Shown here piece after piece: positions 54,776-63,504 of a stretch of 64,000 nt of DNA (position 1 is the stretch's first letter; each line of letters opens with the position of its first letter). A program made the translations under genes and the position numbers. Source of the stretch: Chloroflexota bacterium (GTDB taxonomy: Bacteria; Chloroflexota; UBA6077; FW602-bin22; JACPRP01); contig JAMCWX010000030.1 of assembly GCA_023480885.1 (NCBI GenBank), forward strand, positions 1 through 64,000, given 5' to 3'. Below the pieces are notes generated by a model. That model searched no databases and had not been told where the DNA came from. It saw only the letters and a program-made list of their open reading frames with translations.

Positions 54776-55198
54776 ATGGCTGCGGTGCCGAAGACGATAC
54801 GAATGCCAGACGAGGTCAGGCTCCCTCTGGAGGAAGAAGCGCATCTTGCGCGGCGTGACTTTTCGAGCGTTGCCAACGAGATGCTCCTGGAGGGGATCAA
54901 GATGCGGCGCATACCAGGGATAGTGTTCGCCGATAGCCCTTCTGGCGGGCGCGTGGCCCGCGTCGCCGGAACTGGCCTTGAGGTGTTCGAGGTAGTGCAG
55001 GCGTATCGATCCGTGGAAAACTCGTGGGCGCGGCTGAAGGAAGCCTTCCACTGGCTATCCGAAACGCAGCTAAGGGCAGCGCTTGCCTATGCCGAGGCCT
55101 ATCCTGATGAGATAGAAGAGCGCATCCGACGAGATGAGCAATGGACCGCGAGCGCCATCGGGAAACGCTATCCGTTCATGTCCCCGAAGCGGAGATGA
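54776..55198 (+). CDS. RHH/DUF433-type antitoxin
   Basis: 140 aa. The N-terminus (VPKTIRMPDEVRLPLEEEAH) resembles a ribbon-helix-helix, and the C-terminal half matches DUF433 (GRVARVAGTGLEVFEVVQAY, LSETQLRAALAYAEAYPDEI). ATG 54776 has GGAGGTG upstream; an extension to 54743 would run into the operator. DUF433 proteins pair with DUF5615 PIN-like toxins and repress their own operon. The toxin gene begins 3 bp after the stop. Confidence 0.8.
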   Translation: MAAVPKTIRMPDEVRLPLEEEAHLARRDFSSVANEMLLEGIKMRRIPGIVFADSPSGGRVARVAGTGLEVFEVVQAYRSVENSWARLKEAFHWLSETQLRAALAYAEAYPDEIEERIRRDEQWTASAIGKRYPFMSPKRR

Positions 55199-55201
55199 AG
55201 C

Positions 55202-55564
55202 GTGCGGTTCTACCTCGATGAGGACCTGTCGGGAAGGATAGCGGAGATCGCCAGAGAAATGGGCATTCATATTGTGACCGCCCATGAGTGCGGCAACCTC
55301 GGCGTGGACGACGAGGTTCATCTGACATTCGCCGCGAAAGAGGGCCGATGTCTGGTGACGCGCAATCGGGACCACTTCATCGCTCTCACCGTGAAGTTCT
55401 TTGAAGAGGAGCGGCCTCACGCCGGTATTCTGATAGTCCCATACACTATGCCCAGCGACCAGTTCAGCCTGATCGCCAGAGCCATCGCCCAGTATAACAG
55501 CGACCACCCCGAAGGCATCTCCGACTACGGGTTGGACTACGTGTCCTATGCCCCGAATAATTGA
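55202..55564 (+). CDS. DUF5615 PIN-like toxin
   Basis: 120 aa. MRFYLDEDLSGRIAEIAREM supplies the first acidic residues (DED), and GRCLVTRNRDHFIAL the later D pattern of PIN-like (Mut7-C) nucleases. GTG 55202 follows the antitoxin stop by 3 bp. It probably cleaves RNA when free of its antitoxin. Target unknown. Confidence 0.8.
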   Translation: MRFYLDEDLSGRIAEIAREMGIHIVTAHECGNLGVDDEVHLTFAAKEGRCLVTRNRDHFIALTVKFFEEERPHAGILIVPYTMPSDQFSLIARAIAQYNSDHPEGISDYGLDYVSYAPNN

Positions 55565-55597
55565 CAAAATGCGCTATGATTAAGGGCAAGCGAAGGA

Positions 55598-55828
55598 CAG
55601 AGGGGCACGATCGTGATCCTGCATAGGGGTAAGACGCTTAAGTTAGGCACGCTGGCCAGCATCCTGGGAGACGCTGGCCTAACACGGGACGAGTTGAGGA
55701 GGCTATCGCGGCCTGGATTAAGGATGCCGAGAAACACGGCGAGCCAATTCCTGATGAAGCTGAGCATCCGCAGACCATTGTGGTCTTCGGTTCGATCTCC
55801 TGTTGTGACAATGTCCACATCGTCTAGG
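55598..55828 (+). pseudogene. Decayed HicA-HicB remnant
   Basis: Two pieces in different frames. The first (55598-55695) encodes the end of a HicA toxin: RGTIVILHRGKTLKLGTLAS, ILGDAGLTRDEL. The second, shifted by one frame, encodes the middle of a HicB antitoxin: EEAIAAWIKDAEKHGEPIPD. The end of hicA and start of hicB are deleted between them. No start codon or promoter remains. This was a complete HicAB system once. Confidence 0.65.
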
Positions 55829-56025
55829 GCTAAATAGGTGATTGCGCTGCTAGCATGGCGGTGCCTTATCTCGTCTAGCAACATAGTTTTGCCTATACGA
55901 CGTAGCCTAATGAGGGCAATGTGCCTTCTGAGGCCGAGGGAGAGAGAGCGAAGCATTGTATCGAACCCCTCAAGTTCGCTAGTCCTGTCAACGAACAAGG
56001 GCTCCAGAGGCATTGCGGACATCAT
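55829..56025 (-). pseudogene. N-terminal fragment of an AAA+ ATPase (archaeal ATPase type)
   Basis: About 65 codons: PLEPLFVDRTSELEGFDTML, then a degraded P-loop region LIRLRRIGKTMLLDEIRHRH, SAITYLALDDVD. This resembles the start of ATPase_2-type P-loop proteins, in which the loop normally reads GxRRxGKT. After about 55829 the frame enters antisense hic DNA, so the gene is truncated there. Not expected to be functional. Confidence 0.6.
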
Positions 56026-56211
56026 CGTGCTTCACTCCCCACGATTTGCTACCGCAGCAGATCATACAGTCATGCCGTACAGTTTGCTGCTGCAGCAAAT
56101 TACATGACATTACCGTACAGTTTTCTGCGATGAAGTCGCGGATCAACAATCGGAAAAGGGATAAGGGAAGTACGGAGCGCTAGTTTGTCGAATCGGGGGG
56201 AACCGCGCTAG

Positions 56212-56297
56212 TGCCGAGGAGGGGAATCGAACCCCTACTCCCTGTGAGGGGAAACGGATTTTAAGTCCGTCGCGTCTGCCTGTTCCGCCACCTCGGC
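56212..56297 (-). tRNA. tRNA-Leu (anticodon UAA)
   Basis: 86 nt with a long variable arm. Acceptor GCCGAGG pairs with CCTCGGC, anticodon stem ACGGA/TCCGT holds CTTAAAA with TAA as anticodon, T-arm GGGG-TTCGATT-CCCC. CCA is not encoded. Confidence 0.95.
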
Positions 56298-56325
56298 ATT
56301 GTTCTAGAATTATATACAATGTCAA

Positions 56326-57732
56326 CTAAGGCTTCAAGGGAAACTCCAGCCCGTTCCAGCGCCGTCGCTTGAGGTAGCGCCCCCGCCCTGCCCGCGCAAC
56401 TGGCGTTACCTGGCCCTGGCGATAGAGCACCTCGCCCCGCGATATTGTGTAGACGGGATAGCCTGTGATCTGCCAGCCTTCGTACAGGCAGTAGTCGACG
56501 CTGGAGTGTAGCGTCTTCTGGCGGAGGGTCGTCTCCTTTTGGGGATCGTAGACGACGAGATCGGCATCGCTGCCCACCGCCACCGTCCCCTTTTGCGGCC
56601 AGAGGCCGAAGAGGCGCGCACTGGCAGTGGACGATAGCTCAACGAAGCGGTTCAGCGAGATGCGCCCTTTGCCCACGCCGGCGGAGAAGAGGAGCGGGAA
56701 CATCGTTTCAATGCCGGGACAGCCATTAGGAATACGAGTGAAATCATCGCGCCCCATCTCTTTTTGCCCGGCGAAGTTAAAGGCGCAGTGGTCAGACGCC
56801 ACTGCCTGGAGATCGCCCGTGCGCAGGCCACTCCAGAGATGGTCTTGATTGGCCCGCTCGCGGATAGGCGGCGAGCAGATATATTTCGCTCCCTCGAAGC
56901 CGCTCTCCGCGTAGTCTTCGAAAGCAAGGAACAGATACTGGGGGCAGGTCTCGCCGTAAACAGCCGCCCCCGAGTCTCGCGCCTCGCGCAGCTTGGCCAA
57001 CGCCAGACGGCTGGAAACGTGGACGACGTAAACTGACCAGCCGCCTAGCCTCGCCAGCGCGATGGCCCGGCCCACCGCCTCGGCCTCGGCCTCGTGAGGG
57101 CGGCTGAGGACGTGATACTTCGGCTGCACCTTGCCCTCGGCCACCAGTTGTCTGCTGAGGATGTCTACTATGTCGCCATTCTCGGCGTGCACCATTGGCA
57201 AAGCGCCACACCCTTTCGCTTTTTCTATGATCTTGTAGAGCGTGGCATCGTCGATGTGCAGTGGAGTGCCTTTGTAGGCCAGAAAACACTTGAAACTGGT
57301 GACCCCAGCTTCCACTGCCGCGGGCATCTGGTCGAGGAGGTCGTCGCCGATCATCGGAACGGCAATGTGGAACCCGTAGTCGATCACTGCCTTTCCTTCC
57401 GCCTTCTCTTTCCATCTGCTCAAGGCGGCGACAAAGGTCTCTCCTGGCGCCTGGATGCAGTAATCAATGATCGTAGTTACGCCACCACACGCGGCGGCTC
57501 GCGTGCCTGAAAAGAAATCATCGGACGACACCGTTCCCATGAACGGCAGTTCCATATGAGTGTGGGGATCGATAAAGCCCGGAAACACCAAACATCCCGC
57601 GGCATCGATCACCTCGTCGCCTTCGGTAAGCCCCGCTGCTATCACCGCAACCTTGCCATTACTGATGCCCAGATCAGCTTTGTAGCAGTCATTTGCCGTA
57701 ACCACAGTGCCATTCTTGATCACCAGTTCCAT
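56326..57732 (-). CDS. hydA: Dihydropyrimidinase (D-hydantoinase family)
   Basis: 468 aa. It opens the ring of dihydrouracil or dihydrothymine to the N-carbamoyl beta-amino acid. Metal site VFPGFIDPHTHMEL, carboxylated Lys in GVTSFKCFLAYKG, later His in MVHAEN and VVHVSS, and catalytic Asp in VASDHCAFNF. ATG 57732 has GGAGGG upstream. 12 bp after the preA gene, so cotranscribed. Length and motifs match true dihydropyrimidinases; hydantoinase activity is an alternative. Confidence 0.93.
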   Translation of the reverse strand: MELVIKNGTVVTANDCYKADLGISNGKVAVIAAGLTEGDEVIDAAGCLVFPGFIDPHTHMELPFMGTVSSDDFFSGTRAAACGGVTTIIDYCIQAPGETFVAALSRWKEKAEGKAVIDYGFHIAVPMIGDDLLDQMPAAVEAGVTSFKCFLAYKGTPLHIDDATLYKIIEKAKGCGALPMVHAENGDIVDILSRQLVAEGKVQPKYHVLSRPHEAEAEAVGRAIALARLGGWSVYVVHVSSRLALAKLREARDSGAAVYGETCPQYLFLAFEDYAESGFEGAKYICSPPIRERANQDHLWSGLRTGDLQAVASDHCAFNFAGQKEMGRDDFTRIPNGCPGIETMFPLLFSAGVGKGRISLNRFVELSSTASARLFGLWPQKGTVAVGSDADLVVYDPQKETTLRQKTLHSSVDYCLYEGWQITGYPVYTISRGEVLYRQGQVTPVARAGRGRYLKRRRWNGLEFPLKP

Positions 57733-57744
57733 GCAAAACCCTCC

Positions 57745-58941
57745 CTATCGCTGCGTCGCGACCGGCTCCAGTCTTATACAGTCAGGAACGGGACAAACGA
57801 TAGCGCATAAGCCGCAGCCGTCGCAACGTGCCTGCGAGACCTGTGCGGTTCTACCCTCGGCCATTGCGATAGCTGCGTATGCGCCATCTTGACAAGCGGT
57901 ATAACACAACTGGCAACCGTTGCACCGCTCGGCGTCGATCGTGGCCACAACTCTATGGTCGAGGTCGAGCTCTTCGAAGCGTTTGATGCGCGGCAGGACT
58001 TTGCCTGCCATCGCGGCCACCGAGGTGAATCCCTGGCGATCCATATATTCGCTGAGGCCGCGGGCAAGTTCTCCGACGAGGCCGTAGCCACGCAACATAA
58101 CGGCTGTGCAGACTTGCAGCGTGGTTGCCCCGAGCAAGAGAAATTCGGCGGCATCTTGCCAATCATTGATCCCGCCCATGCCGCTCACAGGCAGTGACAC
58201 GGCCCGCGCGATTTCGGCCACACAACGTAGGGCGATAGGTTTTATCGCTGGGCCGGACAGTCCGCCGAACGCAGATTGGCCGTGCACTGCTGGCAGCGGC
58301 CGCAGCGTTTCCAGGTCGATGCCGACCAGGCAGGCGACTGTGTTTATTGCCGCTACCGCATCGGCCCCGGCTGCCTTCACCGCGCGCGCGATGGTCGAGA
58401 TGTCGGTGACATTGGGGGTGAGCTTGACGATCACCGGGGTAGTTGCTACTTCTTTGACCCAAAAAGTGATGTCGGCGGCAATCGTCGGGTCCTGCCCCTG
58501 AATGGCACCCATTCCGCGTTCAGGCATCCCGTGCGGGCAACCAAGATTCAGCTCGACGGCGTCAGCGCCAGCCTCTTCCACCAGCGAAACTATCCTGTGC
58601 CACTCTTCCCGGTCGACCGCCGCCATCAGGCTGGCAACGAGCATACGGTCGGGGTAGAGACGTTTGATTTCCGTCATCTCTTCTAGCCACGTCGCCAGAG
58701 GGCGGTCTGAGATGAGCTCGATGTTCTCCAGGGCCAGCAGTCGGCCACGGCGGGGCAGGCGGCCGAGGCGAGGTCGTACATTGACGATCTCCTGCAGGCT
58801 CAAGGTCTTTGTCACGGCTCCTGCCCATCCCGCGGCGAAGGCACGCTGGATCATGGGCCCCGTGGCAGCAGGAGGCGCTGAGGCAAGCAAGAACGGGTTG
58901 GGCAGCTCCTTGCCAAGGAAATCGACAGATAGATCAGCCAA
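57745..58941 (-). CDS. preA: Dihydropyrimidine dehydrogenase subunit PreA
   Basis: 398 aa. It reduces uracil/thymine at an FMN site. N-terminal dihydroorotate-dehydrogenase-like barrel (DFLGKELPNPFLLASAPP, TKTLSLQEIVNVRPR, ELNLGCPHGMPERGMG with active-site Cys, VIVKLTPNVTDIS, GLSGPAIKPIALR) and two C-terminal 4Fe-4S clusters (CNGCQLCYTAC, CDGCGLCAIVCP). TTG 58941 is preferred: GGGAGGTAA lies 7 nt upstream. The frame extending to 59454 is antisense shadow of the permease end. The NAD-binding partner PreT is not in this window; it may lie beyond the edge or be replaced by another electron donor. Confidence 0.93.
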   Translation of the reverse strand: MADLSVDFLGKELPNPFLLASAPPAATGPMIQRAFAAGWAGAVTKTLSLQEIVNVRPRLGRLPRRGRLLALENIELISDRPLATWLEEMTEIKRLYPDRMLVASLMAAVDREEWHRIVSLVEEAGADAVELNLGCPHGMPERGMGAIQGQDPTIAADITFWVKEVATTPVIVKLTPNVTDISTIARAVKAAGADAVAAINTVACLVGIDLETLRPLPAVHGQSAFGGLSGPAIKPIALRCVAEIARAVSLPVSGMGGINDWQDAAEFLLLGATTLQVCTAVMLRGYGLVGELARGLSEYMDRQGFTSVAAMAGKVLPRIKRFEELDLDHRVVATIDAERCNGCQLCYTACQDGAYAAIAMAEGRTAQVSQARCDGCGLCAIVCPVPDCIRLEPVATQR

Positions 58942-59051
58942 GCTCGTTACCTCCCGTGTGAGGGAATACAGGGGCAATTCGCGAATCGCCTGTTGGTGAA
59001 TTGCCCCCCATGGTGTGAAACTCCCGTTGATCAGGCCGCTGGCCACTTCGT

Positions 59052-60665
59052 TCAGACACCAGGTTCCACTGCCAGTTTGGGCGGCGGCTCCTGTCCTGTC
59101 TGGTAGGCGATGTGCCGCGCGCCCACGGTCTTCATCAGAATGTAGTAGGCAATGAACGCGGCGGCGAAGCTCCAGAACCAGCTTCCCGTTTGCAGCCAAT
59201 CGAGCCACGAGCCCGCGTAGTTGGCTATCTGGTAAACCTTGATCTGGTGCAACCAGCCAACGAATGGTGGCAGGATGCCGACCAGCAGCGCCACCACAGC
59301 CCACGGATTGATACCCATTTTGTTGCCGTAGTTGTAGACGCCGTCGGTACGGTAAAGGTCGTCCAGCTTCAACTGGCGGTTGCGCAGGATCCAATAGTCG
59401 ACCACCATTATGCCGCCGATAGCGCCGAGGAAGCCGCCGTAGCCCGAGAGCCACGTAACGGCGTAGGACATGGCATTAAAGAAGAGGTACCACGGCTGCA
59501 TCAAGATGCCCAGAACGCCGGTGATCAAGACGCCCCACACCCAGTTGAGCTTCTTGGGATAGAGGTTCTGAAAGTCATTGGCCGGGGCAATGATGTTAGC
59601 GCCGATGTTAGTGGAAAGCTGGGCCAGGGCAACGAAGATGATGGCCACCGCGATCAGGATGCCGCCGAGACGTGTGCTCAGCAGAGCAAACAGGTTGATG
59701 GGATTCCACACGTCCAGCGCCGTGCCGCTCTGGTTAATAGTTTCCTTCACGGTCTCAGGAAAGATTAGCGTGCCTCCGATAGTGACCAGGATGCCCAAAG
59801 TGCTGAAGATGCCCATTGTGCCCACCAGCCCTATCGATTGGCCGATCATCTGCCGCGACTGGTTTCTGGCAAAGCGCGTGACGTCGGCTATGTTTAGCGC
59901 CATCGTCGCCCAGAAGCCGACGTTGATGTTGAGCAGCAGCCAGAACCAATAGAAATCCGGGCTCATCGCCTTGTCGGGGGAGATGTGCCCGCTGAGAATG
60001 GCCCCCAGCCCCCCAGGCGCTGTGAACACCTCATAGAGCAGCAGGAATAGGGAAAAGGCGATGAGGAAAGGGGCAGAGATATCAAACATAGCCTTGATCG
60101 CTCTGGAGCCTTTCCAGGGCGGCGCGATAATGGCGTTCCACATATTCAAGGCCCAGAATAAGAAGAACATAATGTACTGATTGGTACCCGGGGTCGTAGC
60201 GTCTTTGAAGCCGGGCCAGATGATGGTTATCAGGATGTACAGGGCGTAGCCGCCAAGCCAGGTCTCGATGCCAAACCACCCGCAGGCCACGATGGCGCGA
60301 AGAACGGCGGCAATGTTGGCCCCAAAGGTGCCGAAGGACGCACGGATGAACACGGGGAAAGGCACCCCATACTTGGCGCCCACATGGGAGTTGAGCAGCA
60401 TAGGAATCAAGACTATGGAATTGCCCGCGATCAATGTCAGCAGCGATTGCCACCAGGTGAATCCGAACACCAAGCCGACATTGGCAAGGCTCCACGATGG
60501 GATGACGACACAACAACCTACCCAAAAAGCCAGAAATGAATAGAGTCCCCAACCGCGCAGTCTCACAGGTGTTGGCGCCAGGTCTTTGTTGTAGAGAGCT
60601 GACCGCGGCATCTCGCCGGCCAGCTCTTGCTTGCCGTCAGACGTCACTACTACTGAAACCGCCAT
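59052..60665 (-). CDS. NCS1-family nucleobase permease
   Basis: 537 aa with about 12 membrane segments. NCS1 carriers import uracil, thymine, cytosine, allantoin or hydantoin with Na+ or H+. Typical segments: GWGLYSFLAFWVGCCVVIPS, GAKYGVPFPVFIRASFG (TM3 region), LNIADVTRFARNQSRQMIGQ, NIIAPANDFQNLYPKKLNW and AIGGIMVVDYWILRNRQL. ATG 60665 follows AAGGAGAAG. Position among pyrimidine genes suggests uracil or thymine as substrate. Confidence 0.93.
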   Translation of the reverse strand: MAVSVVVTSDGKQELAGEMPRSALYNKDLAPTPVRLRGWGLYSFLAFWVGCCVVIPSWSLANVGLVFGFTWWQSLLTLIAGNSIVLIPMLLNSHVGAKYGVPFPVFIRASFGTFGANIAAVLRAIVACGWFGIETWLGGYALYILITIIWPGFKDATTPGTNQYIMFFLFWALNMWNAIIAPPWKGSRAIKAMFDISAPFLIAFSLFLLLYEVFTAPGGLGAILSGHISPDKAMSPDFYWFWLLLNINVGFWATMALNIADVTRFARNQSRQMIGQSIGLVGTMGIFSTLGILVTIGGTLIFPETVKETINQSGTALDVWNPINLFALLSTRLGGILIAVAIIFVALAQLSTNIGANIIAPANDFQNLYPKKLNWVWGVLITGVLGILMQPWYLFFNAMSYAVTWLSGYGGFLGAIGGIMVVDYWILRNRQLKLDDLYRTDGVYNYGNKMGINPWAVVALLVGILPPFVGWLHQIKVYQIANYAGSWLDWLQTGSWFWSFAAAFIAYYILMKTVGARHIAYQTGQEPPPKLAVEPGV

Positions 60666-60860
60666 AGCTCTTCTCCTTGTTGCTAGAAGCTCTGCATCTC
60701 AGCGATTGACGTTGCCGCAGGAACGCTCGCATCCCGCGGCTCTTTTCCATCCGATCTGCTCTCATGGCGATCACTTTGTTCACGGCAGTTGCCGCTGCCT
60801 GCCATCACCCCTTTCCAGCAGCGTTCGGCGATGGGGAGAACTCGCCCTCATTGGTATTGG

Positions 60861-61712
60861 TTATGGCAGCAGTCGCGTCAGATCGCCGTAAGTCTCAGGG
60901 CGTCGGTCGCGATAAAACTGCCAGAGGTCCCGTACCTCCCGCACCATTTCCAGATCGAGGTCCGCCACGACTACCGCGTCGTCCGCGTCGCCGGCCTGGG
61001 TCACGATCCTGCCTCGCGGGTCGCAGAAATAGCTCGAGCCATAGAACTTGCCGGGGCCAAAGGGCTCTTCCACTCCCACGCGGTTGATCGCCCCGACGAA
61101 ATAACCGTTGGCCACGGCGTGCGCCGGCTGCTCCAGCAACCATAGGTACTTGGAAAGGCTTTCGATGGTCGCCGAGGGGTTGTAGACGATGTCGGCACCG
61201 TTTAACCCAAGAGCCCGCGCTCCCTCTGGGAAATGTCGGTCGTAGCAAATGTACACGCCGATGGTGGCATAAGCGGTCCGGAAGGTGGGGTATCCCAGAT
61301 TGCCGGGCTTGAAATAGAACTTCTCCCAGAAGCAGGCTACCTGGGGAAGGTGGTTTTTGCGATACTTCCCCAGGACCTGGCCGTCCGCGTCGATGACCAC
61401 CGCTGTGTTGTAGTACACGCCAGTGATTTGCTCCTCGTACAAAGGGACGACGAGCACCATCTGGTATTGCCTGGCCACCTCTTGCATAAGTGTGGTCGTC
61501 GGCCCGGGCACGGGCTCGGCCAGTTGATACCAGCGGGGATTCTGCTCCTGGGGGAAGTAAGGGCCGTAGAATAACTCCTGCAAGCAGGTTATCTGCGCCC
61601 CACGGCCCGCCGCCTCCCGAATCAGGTGCAGGTGTTTCTCGATGTTGGCCGCTTTACCCTCTACGGTGAAGTCCTGCGTCTTACATTGAATGAGAGCGCT
61701 GCGCACGATCAT
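60861..61712 (-). CDS. Nitrilase-superfamily amidase, probable beta-ureidopropionase
   Basis: 283 aa. It would split N-carbamoyl-beta-alanine to beta-alanine, ammonia and CO2. The Glu-Lys-Cys triad is complete: TCLQELFYGPYF (Glu), YRKNHLPQVACFWEK (Lys) and IGVYICYDRHFPEGARAL (Cys). ATG 61712 or GTG 61718 could start it. Position with dihydropyrimidinase supports beta-ureidopropionase; N-carbamoylputrescine amidase is the main alternative. Confidence 0.88.
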   Translation of the reverse strand: MIVRSALIQCKTQDFTVEGKAANIEKHLHLIREAAGRGAQITCLQELFYGPYFPQEQNPRWYQLAEPVPGPTTTLMQEVARQYQMVLVVPLYEEQITGVYYNTAVVIDADGQVLGKYRKNHLPQVACFWEKFYFKPGNLGYPTFRTAYATIGVYICYDRHFPEGARALGLNGADIVYNPSATIESLSKYLWLLEQPAHAVANGYFVGAINRVGVEEPFGPGKFYGSSYFCDPRGRIVTQAGDADDAVVVADLDLEMVREVRDLWQFYRDRRPETYGDLTRLLP

Positions 61713-61729
61713 AGCCACTCAACCCTCGC

Positions 61730-61894
61730 CTACTCAAGCTCTTCCTGCACTGCCGTGGCGGCCCAGCCATAGAAGATCGCCGCCAGCACAGCCAGGATGA
61801 GTATTCCGCCAAAACCGAGGCTCTGGCTGCCCCCAAGGTAGAACCCCAGCACCGTCAGGACCCAGAGAATACCGATGCCTAAGCGCCTGTCCAT
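61730..61894 (-). CDS. 54-codon membrane peptide within the pyrimidine cluster
   Basis: A short frame with a perfect ribosome binding site (AAGGAGG, 6 nt before ATG 61894-61892) and a TAG at 61732-61730. The peptide has a basic N-terminus (MDRRLG), two hydrophobic segments (IGILWVLTVLGFYLGG and FGGILILAVLAAIFYGWAAT) and an acidic tail (VQEELE), so it is probably a two-helix membrane protein with both ends inside by the positive-inside rule. It sits 17 bp upstream of the amidase gene on the same strand. Function unknown; a subunit or regulator of the NCS1 permease is possible. Confidence 0.7.
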   Translation of the reverse strand: MDRRLGIGILWVLTVLGFYLGGSQSLGFGGILILAVLAAIFYGWAATAVQEELE

Positions 61895-62045
61895 AGCGTT
61901 CCTCCTTAATCAAACACTCAGGATGCGATGTCTCGCATTGTTCCCGCTGCACTATCCCACGAACCAGGGGCGATATCTTCGTGCATCTGGACGAAGATGC
62001 GGCGTGGCCATCTGTCCTTTGTTCAATGTCACTATTTGCGAACGT

Positions 62046-63395
62046 CTACGCGACCAGGGCATCTGCCGCTTCAAGGGCATAGTCCAGCGCAGCTATGGCC
62101 TCTTCAAGCTCCGCTTCGCTCACAACCAAAGGGGGGCTGACAAAGATGCTATTCCAGCGGATGAAAGGCAGCACGCGTCGCTCGTGCAGGCGGCGCTGCA
62201 CCTCTTGCACAGGCGCCATTTGCGCTGCGCTGGCGTTCCATGGCACGAGCGGTTCTCTGGTATGGCGGTCCTTCACCAATTCCAGACCAGTAAAGAGGCC
62301 CTTGCCGCGCACATCGCCTATACTGCGATGCTTTTCCTTGAGGCCCTGGAGCCCTGCCATCAACAATTCGCCCAGCCGCTGGCTCCGCTCGATGATCCCC
62401 TCGTCACGGTAGATCTCCACCGCCGCGACGCCCGCCGCGCAGCACAACGGGTGCATCGAGTATGTCAGGCCGCACCAGAGGAAGTTGTCCTCGAAATGCT
62501 GGGCGAGCCTGGCGTTGACGATGACCGCACCCAGCGGCAGATAGCCACCGGTCAGGCCCTTAGCAGTGACGATAATATCCGGCACGACATTCCAGTTTTG
62601 CACGGCAAACCATTGGCCGGCGCGTCCCCAGCCGGACATCACTTCGTCGGCGATGAGCAGCACGCCGTAGCGATCGCAGATTTCTCGTAGCCGAGGCAGG
62701 TATTCGGGGGGCGGCACGAGGACGCCATTGCTACCTACAATCGGCTCGACGAGGACAGCGGCCACCTGGCCTGGCCCTTCAAAATTGATGAGCGTATCGA
62801 TGTGCTCGGCGCACCCCAGCCCGCAACCAGGGTAGCTCTGGCCAAAGGGACAGCGATAGCAGTAGCAATCCAGCGCCCGCACGACCCCGCTGATTCCCGG
62901 CTCAACCGGAGGACGTCGTGGGTCGCCAGACAGCGTGATAGCGCCGAAAGTGGCACCGTGGTAGGAGCGGTAGCGCGTGATGATTTTATGCCGGCCGGTG
63001 AAGAGGCGGGCCATCTTGACCGCGTTCTCTACCGCGTCCGCTCCCCCCAGCGTAAAGAAGGTCCTGTCCAGGTCGCCCGGCGCGACTTCCGACAACAGCC
63101 TGGCCAGCACTGCCGCCGGCTCGTTTGCGTACGCTGGGGAGACGACGCAGAGCCGCTCGGCCTGTCGCTTGATCGCCTCGACCAGGCGGGGATGTTGGTA
63201 GCCGAGGTTGAGGTAGTTGAGCTGAGAATAGAGGTCCAGGTAGCGGGTGCCCGCGGCGTCGATCATATAGCAGCCTTCGCCGCCGACAATCAGCAAAGGC
63301 TTGATCTTCGATTGCACCGACCAACTGTGCAAGACGTGGTTCTTGTCGAACTGCTTGATTTCCTCAACGCTGGTCCGTGGCGTACGTGTCTGCAT
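62046..63395 (-). CDS. Class III aminotransferase (probable beta-alanine transaminase)
   Basis: 449 aa, PLP-dependent. SYHGATFGAITLSGDPRRPP, LLIADEVMSGWGRAGQWFAV (cofactor Asp) and TAKGLTGGYLPLGAVIVN with the Schiff-base Lys. It probably transfers the amino group of beta-alanine to a keto acid, giving malonate semialdehyde. ATG 63395 has GAGGAGGG upstream; the longer frame to 63476 is rejected. The next gene in the pathway direction is the semialdehyde dehydrogenase at 63505. Confidence 0.9.
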   Translation of the reverse strand: MQTRTPRTSVEEIKQFDKNHVLHSWSVQSKIKPLLIVGGEGCYMIDAAGTRYLDLYSQLNYLNLGYQHPRLVEAIKRQAERLCVVSPAYANEPAAVLARLLSEVAPGDLDRTFFTLGGADAVENAVKMARLFTGRHKIITRYRSYHGATFGAITLSGDPRRPPVEPGISGVVRALDCYCYRCPFGQSYPGCGLGCAEHIDTLINFEGPGQVAAVLVEPIVGSNGVLVPPPEYLPRLREICDRYGVLLIADEVMSGWGRAGQWFAVQNWNVVPDIIVTAKGLTGGYLPLGAVIVNARLAQHFEDNFLWCGLTYSMHPLCCAAGVAAVEIYRDEGIIERSQRLGELLMAGLQGLKEKHRSIGDVRGKGLFTGLELVKDRHTREPLVPWNASAAQMAPVQEVQRRLHERRVLPFIRWNSIFVSPPLVVSEAELEEAIAALDYALEAADALVA

Positions 63396-63504
63396 CGGCC
63401 GCCCTCCTCTACCTGCGTGCACCAGTTCTGCGCCAGTGGCGTCTTGTGCCTCTACAACGATCTTGATACCGCGCAACCCGACAGCGCGGGCTGCGCCGAG
63501 CTAC

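Noticed and set aside
55561-55580. Promoter upstream of the hic remnant (TTGACA ... TATGAT)
   Set aside because: The hexamers are only 8 nt apart.
58942-59454. N-terminal extension of PreA
   Set aside because: This part is antisense to the end of the permease gene and of unlikely composition; TTG 58941 with a strong ribosome binding site explains the real start.
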